Positions 63,962 to 64,000 of a DNA stretch of 64,000 bases are shown in pieces; positions within the stretch are counted from its first letter, which is position 1; the number at the start of each line of letters is the position of its first letter. Origin of the DNA: Tritonibacter mobilis (GTDB taxonomy: Bacteria; Pseudomonadota; Alphaproteobacteria; Rhodobacterales; Rhodobacteraceae); NCBI RefSeq assembly GCF_001681715.1, contig NZ_LNWY01000001.1, positions 246,362-310,361 of the forward strand. Direction: 5' to 3'. The position numbers were made by a program, and so were the translations under genes. The notes under the pieces were generated by a model. The model saw only the letters and a program-made list of their open reading frames with translations, ran no database searches and was not told the origin of the DNA.

Positions 63962-64000
63962 ATGGCCCATGAGCGACCATTCACCGATGCCGTAGGGCGA
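63962..64000 (+). CDS. Possible start of a gene running out of the window
   Basis: ATG 63962 opens a frame (MAHERPFTDAVGR) still open at the window end, with CCGAGG just upstream. Only 13 codons are visible, too few to identify. The stretch 63800-63961 holds no gene that I can support. Confidence 0.25.
   Translation, partial: MAHERPFTDAVGR

Noticed and set aside
63724..64000. Integration site of a mobile element at tRNA-Ala
   Set aside because: No integrase gene or repeated tRNA 3' end is visible on either side within the window.

Overview
The window looks like DNA from a marine alphaproteobacterium of the Rhodobacteraceae (Roseobacter group). The reasons are its GC-rich coding with short overlapping ATGA gene junctions, the density of TRAP, tripartite tricarboxylate (Tct) and ABC uptake systems, a Na+-NQR operon, an Iron-Rhodo-box style site (TGA-N9-TCA) before a TonB receptor, and a DUF1403/ScpB-like pair beside a plasmid-type replication locus. 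A Rep_3 initiator gene with iterons and parAB shows that the region lies on, or contains, an extrachromosomal replicon (plasmid or chromid). A tRNA-Ala(GGC) gene near the right end leaves open whether this is a chromid or a plasmid integrated into a chromosome.

Layout, left half. 1-7208: truncated LysR regulator, then a Ugp/Mal-type ABC importer with a calcineurin-like phosphodiesterase and a HAD phosphatase, probably for a glycerophosphodiester-like phosphorylated compound. 7353-11638: RND efflux pair. 11815-12345: unknown protein. 12424-14673: MetNIQ-like (NLPA family) ABC importer, converging on a lipoate-ligase-like gene (14726-15775). 15903-23301: polyol module on the minus strand, made of an L-xylulose-reductase-like SDR, ribitol 2-dehydrogenase, Rbs-type ABC importer, AraC regulator and xylitol dehydrogenase. 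23637-30967: Na+-NQR operon nqrABCDEF, divergent from its maturation genes apbE and nqrM. 31044-37545: malonate module (GntR regulator, TRAP importer, malonyl-CoA decarboxylase matA, malonyl-CoA synthetase matB).

Replicon core, 37612-44602. A Rep_3 initiator is divergent from parAB. The intergenic region holds four tandem 22-bp iterons, single inverted iteron cores on both sides, and a 9-bp inverted repeat in front of rep whose arms resemble the iteron core. A 17-bp palindrome GGTTTCGNNNCGAAACC occurs four times: inside rep, before parA, inside parA and inside parB. It is a strong parS candidate embedded in coding sequence. parB meets, stop codon to stop codon, a tyrosine-recombinase-like gene that has lost its catalytic residues. 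That gene is divergent from a DUF1403 gene and a ScpB-like gene across a 35-bp near-perfect inverted repeat.

Right half. 44613-54408: GMC oxidoreductase, two LysR regulators, a second TRAP importer and a 1002-residue three-domain protein (APH-type kinase, M23-type zinc domain, class III aminotransferase/phospho-lyase), probably for an amino alcohol such as a hydroxylysine- or ethanolamine-like compound. 54566-57391: iron-box-controlled TonB siderophore receptor and a MarR regulator. 57448-63361: TctABC uptake system and GntR regulator, divergent from an HMG-CoA-lyase family enzyme and a class III CoA-transferase, together a plausible route for a branched C5/C6 dicarboxylate such as 3-hydroxy-3-methylglutarate. 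63724-63799: tRNA-Ala(GGC). The overall picture is a set of regulator-transporter-enzyme cassettes for scavenging dissolved organic compounds, arranged around a plasmid-type replication and segregation core.
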